Shown one piece after another: positions 1 through 7,380 of a stretch of DNA of 12,902 nt. Made by a program: the position numbers and the translations under genes. The stretch spans positions 1 through 12,902 of the forward strand of contig ONVJ01000030.1 in NCBI GenBank assembly GCA_900321265.1, given 5' to 3'. The notes under the pieces are model-generated. The model made no database searches, was not told the DNA's origin, and worked only from the letters and a program-made list of their open reading frames with translations. Numbering within the stretch: position 1 is the stretch's first letter; each line of letters begins with the position of its first letter. The stretch is from an uncultured Eubacteriales bacterium. Its GTDB lineage: Bacteria > Bacillota > Clostridia > Oscillospirales > CAG-272.

Positions 1-38
1 AACGCAGAAAGCACTGAAAAGAAACCCATCCCGGAAGA

Positions 39-104
39 CGGGCTGCCTCTCTCTCTCTCTTTATGAGTTTCAGGGCAGCCCGCCCCTGGGCGGGTTTCTT
101 ATTA
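39..104 (+). terminator. Probable intrinsic terminator with two overlapping hairpins
   Basis: Two inverted repeats share bases. The outer stem pairs 39-47 (CGGGCTGCC) with 74-82 (GGCAGCCCG) around a loop that holds a (CT)7 tract at 47-60. The inner stem pairs 79-84 (CCCGCC) with 89-94 (GGCGGG) around a CCTG loop and is followed at once by TTTCTTATTATTAT. Because 79-82 belongs to both stems, the two folds exclude each other. The second stem plus U-rich tail has the form of a rho-independent terminator, most simply ending a gene that lies to the left of the window. The outer stem core is identical to the core of the terminator at 7316-7354, which supports the same role. An attenuator for the operon that starts at 229 is possible but not shown. 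Confidence 0.6.
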
Positions 105-121
105 TTATCGGACAACCTCGC

Positions 122-166
122 TTCGGAAAACGGCCGGTCACCATCGTGGCAATCCTGTTTTCCGGA
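122..166 (+). other. Inverted repeat in the leader before the first gene
   Basis: Bases 124-131 (CGGAAAAC) are perfectly complementary to 157-164 (GTTTTCCG), and the pairing extends to 122/166 through one wobble. The 25-base loop holds a smaller stem (137-141 with 146-150). There is no U-tract, so it is not a terminator. It could be an RNA leader element or an operator. I see no convincing promoter between the terminator and the gene at 229; CATAAA at 169-174 is only a weak -10 candidate. Confidence 0.35.
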
Positions 167-228
167 TGCATAAACTAACTCTCTTCCACCGCCGGATCCC
201 CGCTTTCCGGCTCTGAGGTATGCAAGAA

Positions 229-1701
229 ATGATTAGAAAGGGATACCGGACGTTCTACGCCTCGCTTGCCTTTTTCGGAATATTCTTCCTGGTCTGCGGG
301 ATCCTGATCCCCGGGACATCTCTGATGCTCGGGGATCTGCCGGTCCCTCTGCTCTTTGTCTTCACGCTGCTGCTTTACACGGCGGGATACGCGGCGCAGG
401 GGCTCTGGTTCCTGATCAGAGGGATAAAGAGGCCGGAGAGCGGCACGTCATACGAATCCGAGGAAAAGTTCTACCGCTTTCCTCATGCGATACCCGCGCT
501 TATGACGGCAGGCGCGGCCGCGGCATGGGGAGCTTTCAGACTGACCGAGTCATATCTCAGATCTCTCGCCAACCGGCCGGGCGTATTCTACGACAGCTAT
601 TCGATCGTTCCCTACTCGGTCGCCGCCGTCGCCTTCCTCGCCGTCGCCGCAGGATCCTTCGTCTGCTTCTTCCCCTACGACCGGATCCTGACCGGAAAGG
701 CGTCGATCGCGGGCATGACGGTCTCCGCCGCCTTCTCCGTGCTAGGCGCGGTGGGATCGGGCGAGCTCAGCCTGATAAGCGGGCTCTGCTTTGCCGGTTA
801 CGCCGTCGCGGTCCAGATCGCGATGAACCAGTCGGCTATAAACCGCTCCTTCAAGGGAGCGACCGGAGCCAGGCTCGACGGACGCGCAAGGGGATACAAC
901 CTTACGCTGACCATGGCGGTCATAACTCTTTTCGCCGCCGTTTCGGGTGTCTTTTACGTTCTTCTCACCGGACTCTTCACCCTCCTTCGTCTCTTCCTCG
1001 CGATGCTGCTCGCCGGGACGGTCGACGATAACGACAGCGAGCTTTCCCTCGATTCCGAAAAGAAGGTCTCGCTCATCGGCGATTTTATATTTCAGAAGCA
1101 GAAGAACGCTAAATATCACTCCGGCAAGGCATATCTCTTCATTTTTATCGCTTTCATTCTCATTCTTCTCTTCATCGCGATCTTCGGAAAGCGCAATTTC
1201 ATGAAGAACTTCTTTGAAAAGCTCAAAAACGGCCTTGTCAATCTAATAATCGCGATCTTCGGTCCGATAGCCGATTTCCTTTCGCCCGCCCGCGACGGCG
1301 ATTATTCCGTCTACTACGTCGAGGAGGAGCGCAGGCTGCAGAGCGGAAAGATCAGCTCCGCGAAAACCGCGGGGACGGGACCGAAGCGCAGAAACTGGCC
1401 GGATTTCGTCGCCTCGCTGAAGCAGCGCAGAACGGCGGAGGACAAATACCGGTTTGCCTACTCACAGATGGTGTCGGTCCTGGAAGATGAGGAAAAGATG
1501 AAATCAGGTACCGGGATAAAGCCATCCGACACTCCGCGTGAGATCGCGGAGCGGATGAAGAGAGACCGCGGGACGGTCTCTCCCGAAGTTGCGGACAGGA
1601 TCGCCGCCGAATTTGAAAGGATCGAGTACGCCGGAGGCTCCGGCGCGTCTCAGGAAGCCTTCGATTCGGTCTGCGACATCATAATAAACAAAATCAGCTG
1701 A
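229..1701 (+). CDS. Polytopic membrane protein with C-terminal DUF4129-like domain
   Basis: I do not recognise a characterised function. The N-terminal three-fifths is very hydrophobic, with roughly seven or eight predicted membrane segments up to about residue 320. A Lys/Arg/Gln-rich cytoplasmic-type stretch follows, and then a soluble region over the last 86 residues. That tail resembles DUF4129, with a Tyr/Arg-rich first helix, a P-S-D-T-P-R-E-I motif and a closing E-R-I-E-Y-A-G element. DUF4129 is usually attached to transglutaminase-like membrane proteins or found near MoxR/DUF58 genes, but no transglutaminase domain is visible here. I chose ATG 229 because GAGG at 215-218 lies 10 bases before it, whereas the in-frame ATG at 220 almost touches that site and would add three residues. 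The gene ends 25 bases before the ABC exporter genes and is probably co-transcribed with them. A role in envelope homeostasis is only a guess. Confidence 0.8.
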   Translation: MIRKGYRTFYASLAFFGIFFLVCGILIPGTSLMLGDLPVPLLFVFTLLLYTAGYAAQGLWFLIRGIKRPESGTSYESEEKFYRFPHAIPALMTAGAAAAWGAFRLTESYLRSLANRPGVFYDSYSIVPYSVAAVAFLAVAAGSFVCFFPYDRILTGKASIAGMTVSAAFSVLGAVGSGELSLISGLCFAGYAVAVQIAMNQSAINRSFKGATGARLDGRARGYNLTLTMAVITLFAAVSGVFYVLLTGLFTLLRLFLAMLLAGTVDDNDSELSLDSEKKVSLIGDFIFQKQKNAKYHSGKAYLFIFIAFILILLFIAIFGKRNFMKNFFEKLKNGLVNLIIAIFGPIADFLSPARDGDYSVYYVEEERRLQSGKISSAKTAGTGPKRRNWPDFVASLKQRRTAEDKYRFAYSQMVSVLEDEEKMKSGTGIKPSDTPREIAERMKRDRGTVSPEVADRIAAEFERIEYAGGSGASQEAFDSVCDIIINKIS

Positions 1702-1726
1702 CGCCGAAAGGATACATATCCCTTAA

Positions 1727-3538
1727 ATGTTCAAACTGTTCAGATTTATGAAGCCATACCGGCTTTTGGCGATTATCTCACCGATCATCATGGCGGGAGA
1801 GGTGACGGGAGACCTCTGCCTTCCCTTCCTGATGTCATTTCTCGTGAACTACGGCGTTATGGGCGAAAACATCCGGGACCCCGAAAAAGGCTCACGGATC
1901 GCCCTCCGCCTCCTCGAATTCTTCGGCGTCTCACCCTCCGACAGGATGGCGGTCATCATCGCCTTCGGAGCGATGATGCTCGCAGTCACCCTTCTCGGAG
2001 GATTCATGGGAACGCTCTGCGCCTGGACCGCCGCCTCGGCGTCTCAGGGAATGGGCAACGACCTCCGCAGGGCAGCATACCGCAAGGTCATGTCACTCTC
2101 GATCGAGCAGACCGACCGTTTCACCACCGGATCGCTGGTCACCAGGATGACGAACGACATCACACAGGTCGTCGATTTTTCAGAATCGATCATCCGGCAT
2201 TTCGTGCGCTCCCCCGCCTTCTTCATAGGGGGCACGGTAATGCTCCTCAGACTGAACCTCAGTTTCGGCGTCATCCTCCTCTGCGCCCTTCCGGTCATGG
2301 TGGTGCTCATGGCGATGATTATATCAAAAGCGGTCCCGATCTTTTCGGTGGTTCAGGACAAGCTGGACCGGGTCAACGCCGTCGTGCAGGAGAACGTCGG
2401 CGGTGCCAGGGTGGTCAAGGCCTTCTCTCGTGAGGAATACGAGTGCGAGAGGTTCGACAAAGCCAACAGAGACATGCGCGACACGACACTCCGCGTGACG
2501 CTCCTCCTGACCTTCATCTCGCCCGTGATCACGATAACGATGGCCCTCGCGACCGCCGCCATCATCTTCATCGGCGGATGGTCTGTGAAGATCGGCGACG
2601 CCGGAATGACGGTCGGAGCCGTTATGGCGGGCACCTCCTACATAACTCAGGTGCTGTCGTCGGTGATGATGCTGACGATGATCTTCCAGTCGGTGTCGAG
2701 AGCAGGCGCCTCCGCGAAGCGCATAAACGAAGTCCTGGATTCCGATCCGGTGATCAAGGGCGGCTCGCTTGAGGAAGGCGACGGAAGCGCCGCAGCCGTC
2801 GAGTTCCGCGACGTCTCCTTCTCATATCCCGGCACGACCGGGCGTTCGGTCCTCTCAGGCGTCAATCTCAGAGTCGAGCGCGGCGAGACACTCGCCGTCA
2901 TCGGTCAGACGGGTTCGGGCAAGACCTCTCTCGTAGGCCTTATCCCCCGCTTCTACGACTGCACCGAGGGCGAGGTCTTCGTCAACGGACGCGACGTGAA
3001 GGAATATGATCTGGCCTCTCTCAGGAAAAAGATCGGATACGTCATGCAGAAGACCGAGCTCTTCTCTGATTCTGTTGAGAACAACATCAAATGGGGAAAG
3101 CCCGACGCGACCTCTGACGAGGTGACGGAAGCCGCGGAAACTGCCCAGGCCTCCGAATTCGTAGAGTCGCTTCCCGAAAAATACGGCGATTTCATCGCCG
3201 AAAAGGGCGCCTCCCTCTCAGGAGGACAAAAGCAGCGGCTGTCGATAGCGAGGGCGCTCGTCAGGAAGCCCGAGATCCTCATACTCGACGACTCGACGTC
3301 TGCGCTCGACCTGGCGACCGAAGCCTCGCTGCTCCGGGCGCTCAAGGCAAAGCACGACGACACCACGATAATAATGATAGCTCAGCGTATCGCGTCGGTC
3401 AAATCGGCCGACAGGATCGCCGTGATCGAGGAGGACGGCAGCATCAGGCACTGCGCGCCTCACGACGAGCTGATGAAGACCTCCGATACCTACCGCGACA
3501 TCTATGCGTCGCAGGTAAAATCGGGCGCACTGATCTGA
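1727..3538 (+). CDS. ABC exporter half-transporter with degenerate ATP site (TM287/LmrC/YheI type)
   Basis: This 603-residue protein has the usual half-exporter layout: a six-helix transmembrane domain within about residues 12-321, then a nucleotide-binding domain. Visible motifs are Walker A GQTGSGKT at 393-400, Q-loop Gln441, a canonical LSGGQ signature at 497-501 and Walker B ILILDD at 517-522. Two catalytic positions are altered. The Glu after the Walker B Asp is Asp522, and the switch-loop His is Gln553 (IAQR). These changes are typical of the degenerate subunit of heterodimeric exporters such as TM287/288, LmrCD and BmrCD. The partner is encoded directly downstream. Substrates cannot be read from sequence; drugs, lipids or peptides are all possible. 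The Shine-Dalgarno site GAAAGGA (1706-1712) lies 14 bases before the ATG, a little far. Start is supported by the family-typical F-x-x-M-K-P-Y-R opening. Confidence 0.95.
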   Translation: MFKLFRFMKPYRLLAIISPIIMAGEVTGDLCLPFLMSFLVNYGVMGENIRDPEKGSRIALRLLEFFGVSPSDRMAVIIAFGAMMLAVTLLGGFMGTLCAWTAASASQGMGNDLRRAAYRKVMSLSIEQTDRFTTGSLVTRMTNDITQVVDFSESIIRHFVRSPAFFIGGTVMLLRLNLSFGVILLCALPVMVVLMAMIISKAVPIFSVVQDKLDRVNAVVQENVGGARVVKAFSREEYECERFDKANRDMRDTTLRVTLLLTFISPVITITMALATAAIIFIGGWSVKIGDAGMTVGAVMAGTSYITQVLSSVMMLTMIFQSVSRAGASAKRINEVLDSDPVIKGGSLEEGDGSAAAVEFRDVSFSYPGTTGRSVLSGVNLRVERGETLAVIGQTGSGKTSLVGLIPRFYDCTEGEVFVNGRDVKEYDLASLRKKIGYVMQKTELFSDSVENNIKWGKPDATSDEVTEAAETAQASEFVESLPEKYGDFIAEKGASLSGGQKQRLSIARALVRKPEILILDDSTSALDLATEASLLRALKAKHDDTTIIMIAQRIASVKSADRIAVIEEDGSIRHCAPHDELMKTSDTYRDIYASQVKSGALI

Positions 3539-3548
3539 GGTGGACGAG

Positions 3549-5414
3549 ATGGCGGAAAAGAACGAAAGACAGCCCGCGAGAGTCGACTTCAGACCCGGCC
3601 GCGGCGGTCCGATGAACGCGCGCGTAAACGGGGAAAAGCCCAAGGCGATGCTCCCCACCCTCGCAAGACTCTTCAGATACATCGGCAGGAGCCGGATCGT
3701 CGTTATAGCAGTAGTGCTTCTCACGGTCACGGTCACTATACTTGAGATCTACGGCCCGAAGCTCCAGCAGCAGGCGATCGACACCTTCTCACTGGTGAAG
3801 AACGCCGACGGAACGTCGCGGCTGACCGTCGATTTCGACCTCCTGGTGAAAAAGCTCATAACTCTGGTCGCGATAAACCTTGCTGCGGGACTCATCTCCT
3901 TCGCATCGGGGCGGATGGGCGCAAGACTGGCCCAGAAGACCGTCTATCTCATGCGCCGCGAGCTCTTTGAGAAGATCACGCGGCTGCCGATAGGATACAC
4001 CGACACCCACAAGCACGGCGACATCATGAGCCGTATGACGAACGACGTCGACAACGTCTCGACGGCGATCTCCCAGTCGCTGACGACGCTGATATCAGCG
4101 CTGCTGACGCTGATCGGATCGCTCGTCATGATGCTCAGCTACAGCTGGATCATGACCGTCGTGGCGATGGTCACGATCCCGCTGACGGTCTTCGTCTCGT
4201 CGCGGCTCGCGAAATTCATGAGAAAATATTACGTGGCGAACCAGGTGCTGCTCGGCAGGCTCAACGGACAGGTCGAGGAGAGCGTCACGGGATACCGCAC
4301 CGTCGTCGCCTACGGACGCGAGGACGCCGAGGTCGGAAAGTTCGGCGGGATATCCTCGGAATACAGAAAGAGCTCGATAAAAGCCAGGGTCTGGGGCTCG
4401 GTCATGGGCCCTGTCATGAACTTCCTCGGCAATCTTCAGTATGTCCTCATCGCGGCGACCGGAGGATACCTCTTCCTCAACGGAAGGCTGGAGTCGGTCG
4501 GAGCCATACAGGCTATGCTGCAGTATTCGAAGCATTTCACCCGGCCGATCAACATGATCGCGAACCAGTACGCCTCGGTCCTGACGGCTCTGGCGGGAGC
4601 CGAAAGGCTCTTTGAGATGCTCGACTCGAAAGAGGAGACCGACGAGGGCAGGCTCACCGTCTCGCCAGAGGATATCAGGGGCGACATCGAGTTCAAAAAC
4701 GTCGATTTCGGCTATATCCCCGAAAAGCCGGTCCTGAAAGACCTGAACCTGTCGATAAAAGCCGGGCAGAAGATCGCCATCGTCGGTGCGACCGGATCGG
4801 GCAAGACGACTGTCGTCAATCTGCTGACGAGGTTCTACGAGACCGACGGCGGCCGGATCACGATCGACGGTTACGACATTACCGACCTGCCGATCGAGAC
4901 GCTGCGCAACACGATCGCCATAGTGCTTCAGGACACAGTCCTCTTCTCGGATACTATTAGGAACAACATCAAATACGGAAAGCCCGACGCGGGCGACGAA
5001 GCGGTCAGAGCCGCGGCGCACACCGCGAACGCCGACAGCTTCATCGACCGTCTTCCCGATGGCTATGACACTCAGCTGACCGAGTCGGGAGGCAATCTCT
5101 CGGCGGGCCAGAGGCAGCTGCTCTCGATCTCGAGAGCTGTGCTGGCCGACCCGAGGATACTGATACTCGACGAGGCGACGTCGTCGGTCGACACGAGGAC
5201 CGAGATGCACATCCAGCAGGCGATGGTCGCGCTGATGAAGAACCGCACCTCGCTCATCATCGCTCACCGGCTTTCAACCATCCGCGACGCCGACGTCATA
5301 GTCGTCCTCCGCGGCGGAAGGATCGTCGAGTCGGGCTCGCACGAGGAGCTCCTCGCCGCCGGAGGCGAGTATTACAGCCTCTACAGGAATCAGTTCGCCG
5401 GTATCGCGACATGA
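3549..5414 (+). CDS. ABC exporter half-transporter with canonical catalytic site (TM288/LmrD/YheH type)
   Basis: The protein is 621 residues from ATG 3549, with a basic, Pro/Gly-rich N-terminal extension of about 35 residues, a six-helix membrane domain and an ATPase domain. Walker A is GATGSGKT (413-420). Walker B is ILILDE with catalytic Glu542, and the switch His573 is present (IIAHR). The signature is LSAGQ (517-521) instead of LSGGQ. This is the exact complement of its neighbour: NBD1 Walker A/B with this deviant signature would form the degenerate site, while this subunit's Walker A/B with the neighbour's LSGGQ forms the hydrolytic site. An in-frame GTG at 3540 overlaps the Shine-Dalgarno GAGGTG (3537-3542), which sits 6 bases before ATG 3549, so the ATG is preferred. 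The gene begins 10 bases after the preceding stop, consistent with stoichiometric translation of a heterodimer. Confidence 0.95.
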   Translation: MAEKNERQPARVDFRPGRGGPMNARVNGEKPKAMLPTLARLFRYIGRSRIVVIAVVLLTVTVTILEIYGPKLQQQAIDTFSLVKNADGTSRLTVDFDLLVKKLITLVAINLAAGLISFASGRMGARLAQKTVYLMRRELFEKITRLPIGYTDTHKHGDIMSRMTNDVDNVSTAISQSLTTLISALLTLIGSLVMMLSYSWIMTVVAMVTIPLTVFVSSRLAKFMRKYYVANQVLLGRLNGQVEESVTGYRTVVAYGREDAEVGKFGGISSEYRKSSIKARVWGSVMGPVMNFLGNLQYVLIAATGGYLFLNGRLESVGAIQAMLQYSKHFTRPINMIANQYASVLTALAGAERLFEMLDSKEETDEGRLTVSPEDIRGDIEFKNVDFGYIPEKPVLKDLNLSIKAGQKIAIVGATGSGKTTVVNLLTRFYETDGGRITIDGYDITDLPIETLRNTIAIVLQDTVLFSDTIRNNIKYGKPDAGDEAVRAAAHTANADSFIDRLPDGYDTQLTESGGNLSAGQRQLLSISRAVLADPRILILDEATSSVDTRTEMHIQQAMVALMKNRTSLIIAHRLSTIRDADVIVVLRGGRIVESGSHEELLAAGGEYYSLYRNQFAGIAT

Positions 5415-6202
5415 CGGCCGGCTTCCCCTGCTTCATACCTCCGTCGCCCGAGGACGCGGCGGCCTTTGACCGGCTGATCGGCGAAGAGATCGCCGCTTCC
5501 CCGACACGCGAGGGCATCGGCAGACTAAACGAAAAAAGGATGCACAGGATCCTCCGGCGCTTCGTCCGGGACGATCCCTCCCTGTGGGAGACCGATGCCG
5601 GAGGAGGATACGTCGCCGACATCATCGACGGCGGGACGCTGTTCGAGATACAGACCGGCCCGCTGCTTCCTCTGAAGGAAAAGATCGCGTATTATCTCGA
5701 ATCCACCGATCTTCAGACGGTCGTCATACATCCCGTCGCGGCAAAAAAGTATGTCGTCTGGATCGATCCGGACAACGGAAGCGTGTCGGGAAGGCATCTG
5801 TCTCCGAAAAAGGAGGGCCGGTGCTCGATCCTCGCCTCGTCGGTCTACATAGCGGAATTCTTCGGGACGGGAAGGCTGACGCTCAGGCTGCTCTTCATCG
5901 AGGAGGAGGAATACCGTCTCCTCAACGGCCGGCGGAGCGCCGACCGGAAGAAAGGCTCGGAGAGATTCGAAAGGCTGCCGTCAAAGCTGCTCGGAGAGCT
6001 CTCACTCTCCTCTCCCGCCGACTTTAGGAAGCTGATCCCCGACACTCTCCCTCAGCGCTTCACCGCCGCCGAGCTGGGAAAGGCGGGTGGTCTGCGCGGA
6101 CGCGACGTCTACCGCGCGGCGAAGGCGCTCGAACTGCTTGGTCTGGCAGTCCCCTGCGGAAAAAGAGGCCGCTCCGCAGAATGGGAAAGGATAATTCCCT
6201 GA
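5411..6202 (+). CDS. Unknown-function protein with PD-(D/E)xK-like N-terminus and winged-helix-like C-terminus
   Basis: Its 263 residues resemble a family of uncharacterised proteins that I recall as common in Clostridia; I cannot give a secure family name. After a short variable start, Asn40-Glu41-Lys42 with His45 opens a helix. This is followed by V-A-D70-I-I, then F-E79-I-Q81-T and nearby Lys89 and Lys91. The Asp-x8-Glu-x-Gln spacing resembles PD-(D/E)xK nuclease-fold enzymes of the E-x-Q kind. Conserved-looking W-I-D-P-D-N-G (117-123) and S-P-K-K-E-G (131-136) follow. Residues 217-263 look like a winged helix-turn-helix, with an F-T-A-A-E-L-G start and a basic K-R-G-R wing. ATG 5411 overlaps the ABC stop codon as ATGA and lacks a clear Shine-Dalgarno site, so translation is probably coupled. 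Nuclease activity is inference; a DNA-binding or RNA-binding role is equally open. Confidence 0.8.
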   Translation: MTAGFPCFIPPSPEDAAAFDRLIGEEIAASPTREGIGRLNEKRMHRILRRFVRDDPSLWETDAGGGYVADIIDGGTLFEIQTGPLLPLKEKIAYYLESTDLQTVVIHPVAAKKYVVWIDPDNGSVSGRHLSPKKEGRCSILASSVYIAEFFGTGRLTLRLLFIEEEEYRLLNGRRSADRKKGSERFERLPSKLLGELSLSSPADFRKLIPDTLPQRFTAAELGKAGGLRGRDVYRAAKALELLGLAVPCGKRGRSAEWERIIP

Positions 6203-6226
6203 TTCATCATCCGCAGGCAATTATCC
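6189..6226. repeat. Inverted repeat GGATAATT-N22-AATTATCC at the operon end
   Basis: Bases 6189-6196 are perfectly complementary to 6219-6226, straddling the stop codon at 6200-6202 and ending 10 bases before a promoter -35 box. The TTATCC half is repeated at 6242-6247 inside that promoter. There is no U-tract after the right arm on the forward strand (GAAAAAACT), so it is not a typical terminator. It may be an operator or an mRNA 3' end structure. Confidence 0.3.
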
Positions 6227-6236
6227 GAAAAAACTG

Positions 6237-6265
6237 TTGACTTATCCTCACAAATCATTTATAAT
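6237..6265 (+). promoter_or_regulatory. Sigma-A type promoter for the lipoprotein gene
   Basis: TTGACT at 6237-6242 is separated by 17 bases from a perfect TATAAT at 6260-6265, in a locally AT-rich stretch. Transcription would begin near 6272, giving a leader of about 68 bases. That leader holds a small hairpin (6301-6306 with 6310-6315) before the Shine-Dalgarno site GAAAGGA at 6328-6334. Confidence 0.8.
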
Positions 6266-6339
6266 TTATTTAGACTACTATATTTTCAGCGTGCTTCTCC
6301 TCCCGCGCCGCGGGACTGACGAAGCAAGAAAGGAAACAA

Positions 6340-7296
6340 ATGAAAACCAGACAGATCATTTCTCTGATCCTGGCCCTTCTCTTCTGCATCGGAGCCTCAG
6401 CGCTCACATCATGCGGAGAAAAGAACCCCTCGGGCGGAGATACGACTACCGCCGCCCCGACGCCAGCGGGCACTACCGCCGCTCCCGGAACGGAGGATAC
6501 GACCGCCGCTCCCGCGCCTGCCGACACCACCGCCGCTCCGGTTGTTACCACCGCCGAAGTGACGACCGAAGCGGAAGATGAATTCGATTTCGAGCTTAAC
6601 GAGTACGGAACTCTCGAAGCCGATCAGAAAGCCAAGCTGATCGAGAAGCTTCCCGCTCTGCTTCCCGACGGGACCCCGATCGAAGACTTCGTACGTCCCT
6701 ACTGCCTTGACGACGTTCTCGACAAGGACGGCTTCCTCACCCACTACTACACCGAAGGAAACTCGGGCGCCACGGTCCAGATAGTGACCGAGGAGCAGGG
6801 CGCGATCTACGGAACCGGCTACAGATTCGCCGCCTACGGCAAGACCGCCGGCGGAGACCGCGGCGAGATCACCGCCATCTCCTACTACGAAGCCAACCCC
6901 AAGGGCGCCAAGGGCGTTATCTTCTATGTCGACTTCAGCCACGTCGCCGACAACCCCGAAAAGCCGCTCTGCGCGTCGGTCACATTCAACAACAACACCT
7001 ACCGCGCCAACAAGGCAGACAACGGTTCGGTCGGCTACTATTATCTTGACGGTCTCTGGGTCGAGACCAAGAACGTGAACGCCTGCCGCATGGAGATCCC
7101 CGCAAACTTCGTCGGATGGATCTACATCCCTGCCACCTCTTTCGTTCTGAACTCGGATAAATCGCCTGCCGTTGACGAGCAGGGCAAATTCATCGACATC
7201 ACCGTAAACAACATGCGCTGCTACACCGACGGCTACGTATACGGTTCAGACGACACCACCTACATCATCTTCGACGAGATAATCTACGTCTACTGA
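6340..7296 (+). CDS. Secreted lipoprotein with Thr/Ala/Pro linker and beta-rich C-terminal domain
   Basis: The 318-residue product starts with Met-Lys-Thr-Arg, then a hydrophobic core and lipobox L-T-S-C with Cys25. This marks it as a lipoprotein exported and anchored on the outer face of the membrane. Residues 36-71 hold four TTAAP units at an exact 9-residue period, acting as an extended linker. An acidic segment follows (around 75-85). The remaining 230 residues are rich in aromatic and beta-type sequence, with motifs such as N-F-V-G-W-I-Y-I-P. I recall such motifs from carbohydrate-binding-like modules in clostridial surface proteins. No catalytic motif is evident, so it may be a ligand- or glycan-binding surface protein. 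The Shine-Dalgarno site GAAAGGA lies 5 bases before the ATG. The gene has its own promoter and terminator and stands alone. Confidence 0.85.
   Translation: MKTRQIISLILALLFCIGASALTSCGEKNPSGGDTTTAAPTPAGTTAAPGTEDTTAAPAPADTTAAPVVTTAEVTTEAEDEFDFELNEYGTLEADQKAKLIEKLPALLPDGTPIEDFVRPYCLDDVLDKDGFLTHYYTEGNSGATVQIVTEEQGAIYGTGYRFAAYGKTAGGDRGEITAISYYEANPKGAKGVIFYVDFSHVADNPEKPLCASVTFNNNTYRANKADNGSVGYYYLDGLWVETKNVNACRMEIPANFVGWIYIPATSFVLNSDKSPAVDEQGKFIDITVNNMRCYTDGYVYGSDDTTYIIFDEIIYVY
6445..6552 (+). repeat. Four tandem 27-bp repeats encoding TTAAP units
   Basis: Units begin at 6445, 6472, 6499 and 6526. Each opens with an ACN-ACC-GCC-GC(C/T)-CC core coding Thr-Thr-Ala-Ala-Pro, followed by four variable residues. 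The in-frame 27-base period means that gain or loss of a unit would keep the reading frame. It forms the linker between the lipid anchor and the folded domain of the lipoprotein. Confidence 0.85.
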
Positions 7297-7315
7297 AACC
7301 CGTCTCATAATCCGA

Positions 7316-7372
7316 GCGGGCTGCCGCAAAAGTCTGACTTTTGCGGCAGCCCGCGCTTTTTTCCCTTTTTTT
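7316..7372 (+). terminator. Strong intrinsic terminator after the lipoprotein gene
   Basis: An 18-bp perfect stem pairs 7316-7333 with 7337-7354 around a CTG loop, followed by T6 at 7357-7362 and T7 at 7366-7372. It starts 20 bases after the lipoprotein stop. It also lies just past the convergent reverse-strand gene, but on that strand no T-run follows the stem, so it acts mainly for the forward gene. The stem core CGGGCTGCC/GGCAGCCCG is shared with the element at 39-82. Confidence 0.93.
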
Positions 7373-7380
7373 ACTTAAGA

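Noticed and set aside
1..66. Possible 3' end of an upstream gene
   Set aside because: Two frames are open from base 1 (one to a TGA at 64-66, one to a TAA near 176) and a third stops at 15-17. None shows recognisable protein, so I cannot say which, if any, is the tail of a gene. The stop at 15-17 followed by the terminator is the simplest reading.
4095..5267. 390-residue open frame on the reverse strand
   Set aside because: It lies fully antisense to the second ABC subunit, which has every expected motif. The frame is rich in Arg, Asp and Val and has no recognisable domain; it is a by-product of GC-rich codon use.
6301..6315. Small hairpin TCCCGC/GCGGGA in the lipoprotein leader as a riboswitch or attenuator
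   Set aside because: Six base pairs without a T-run or alternative fold; too little to support a regulatory RNA.
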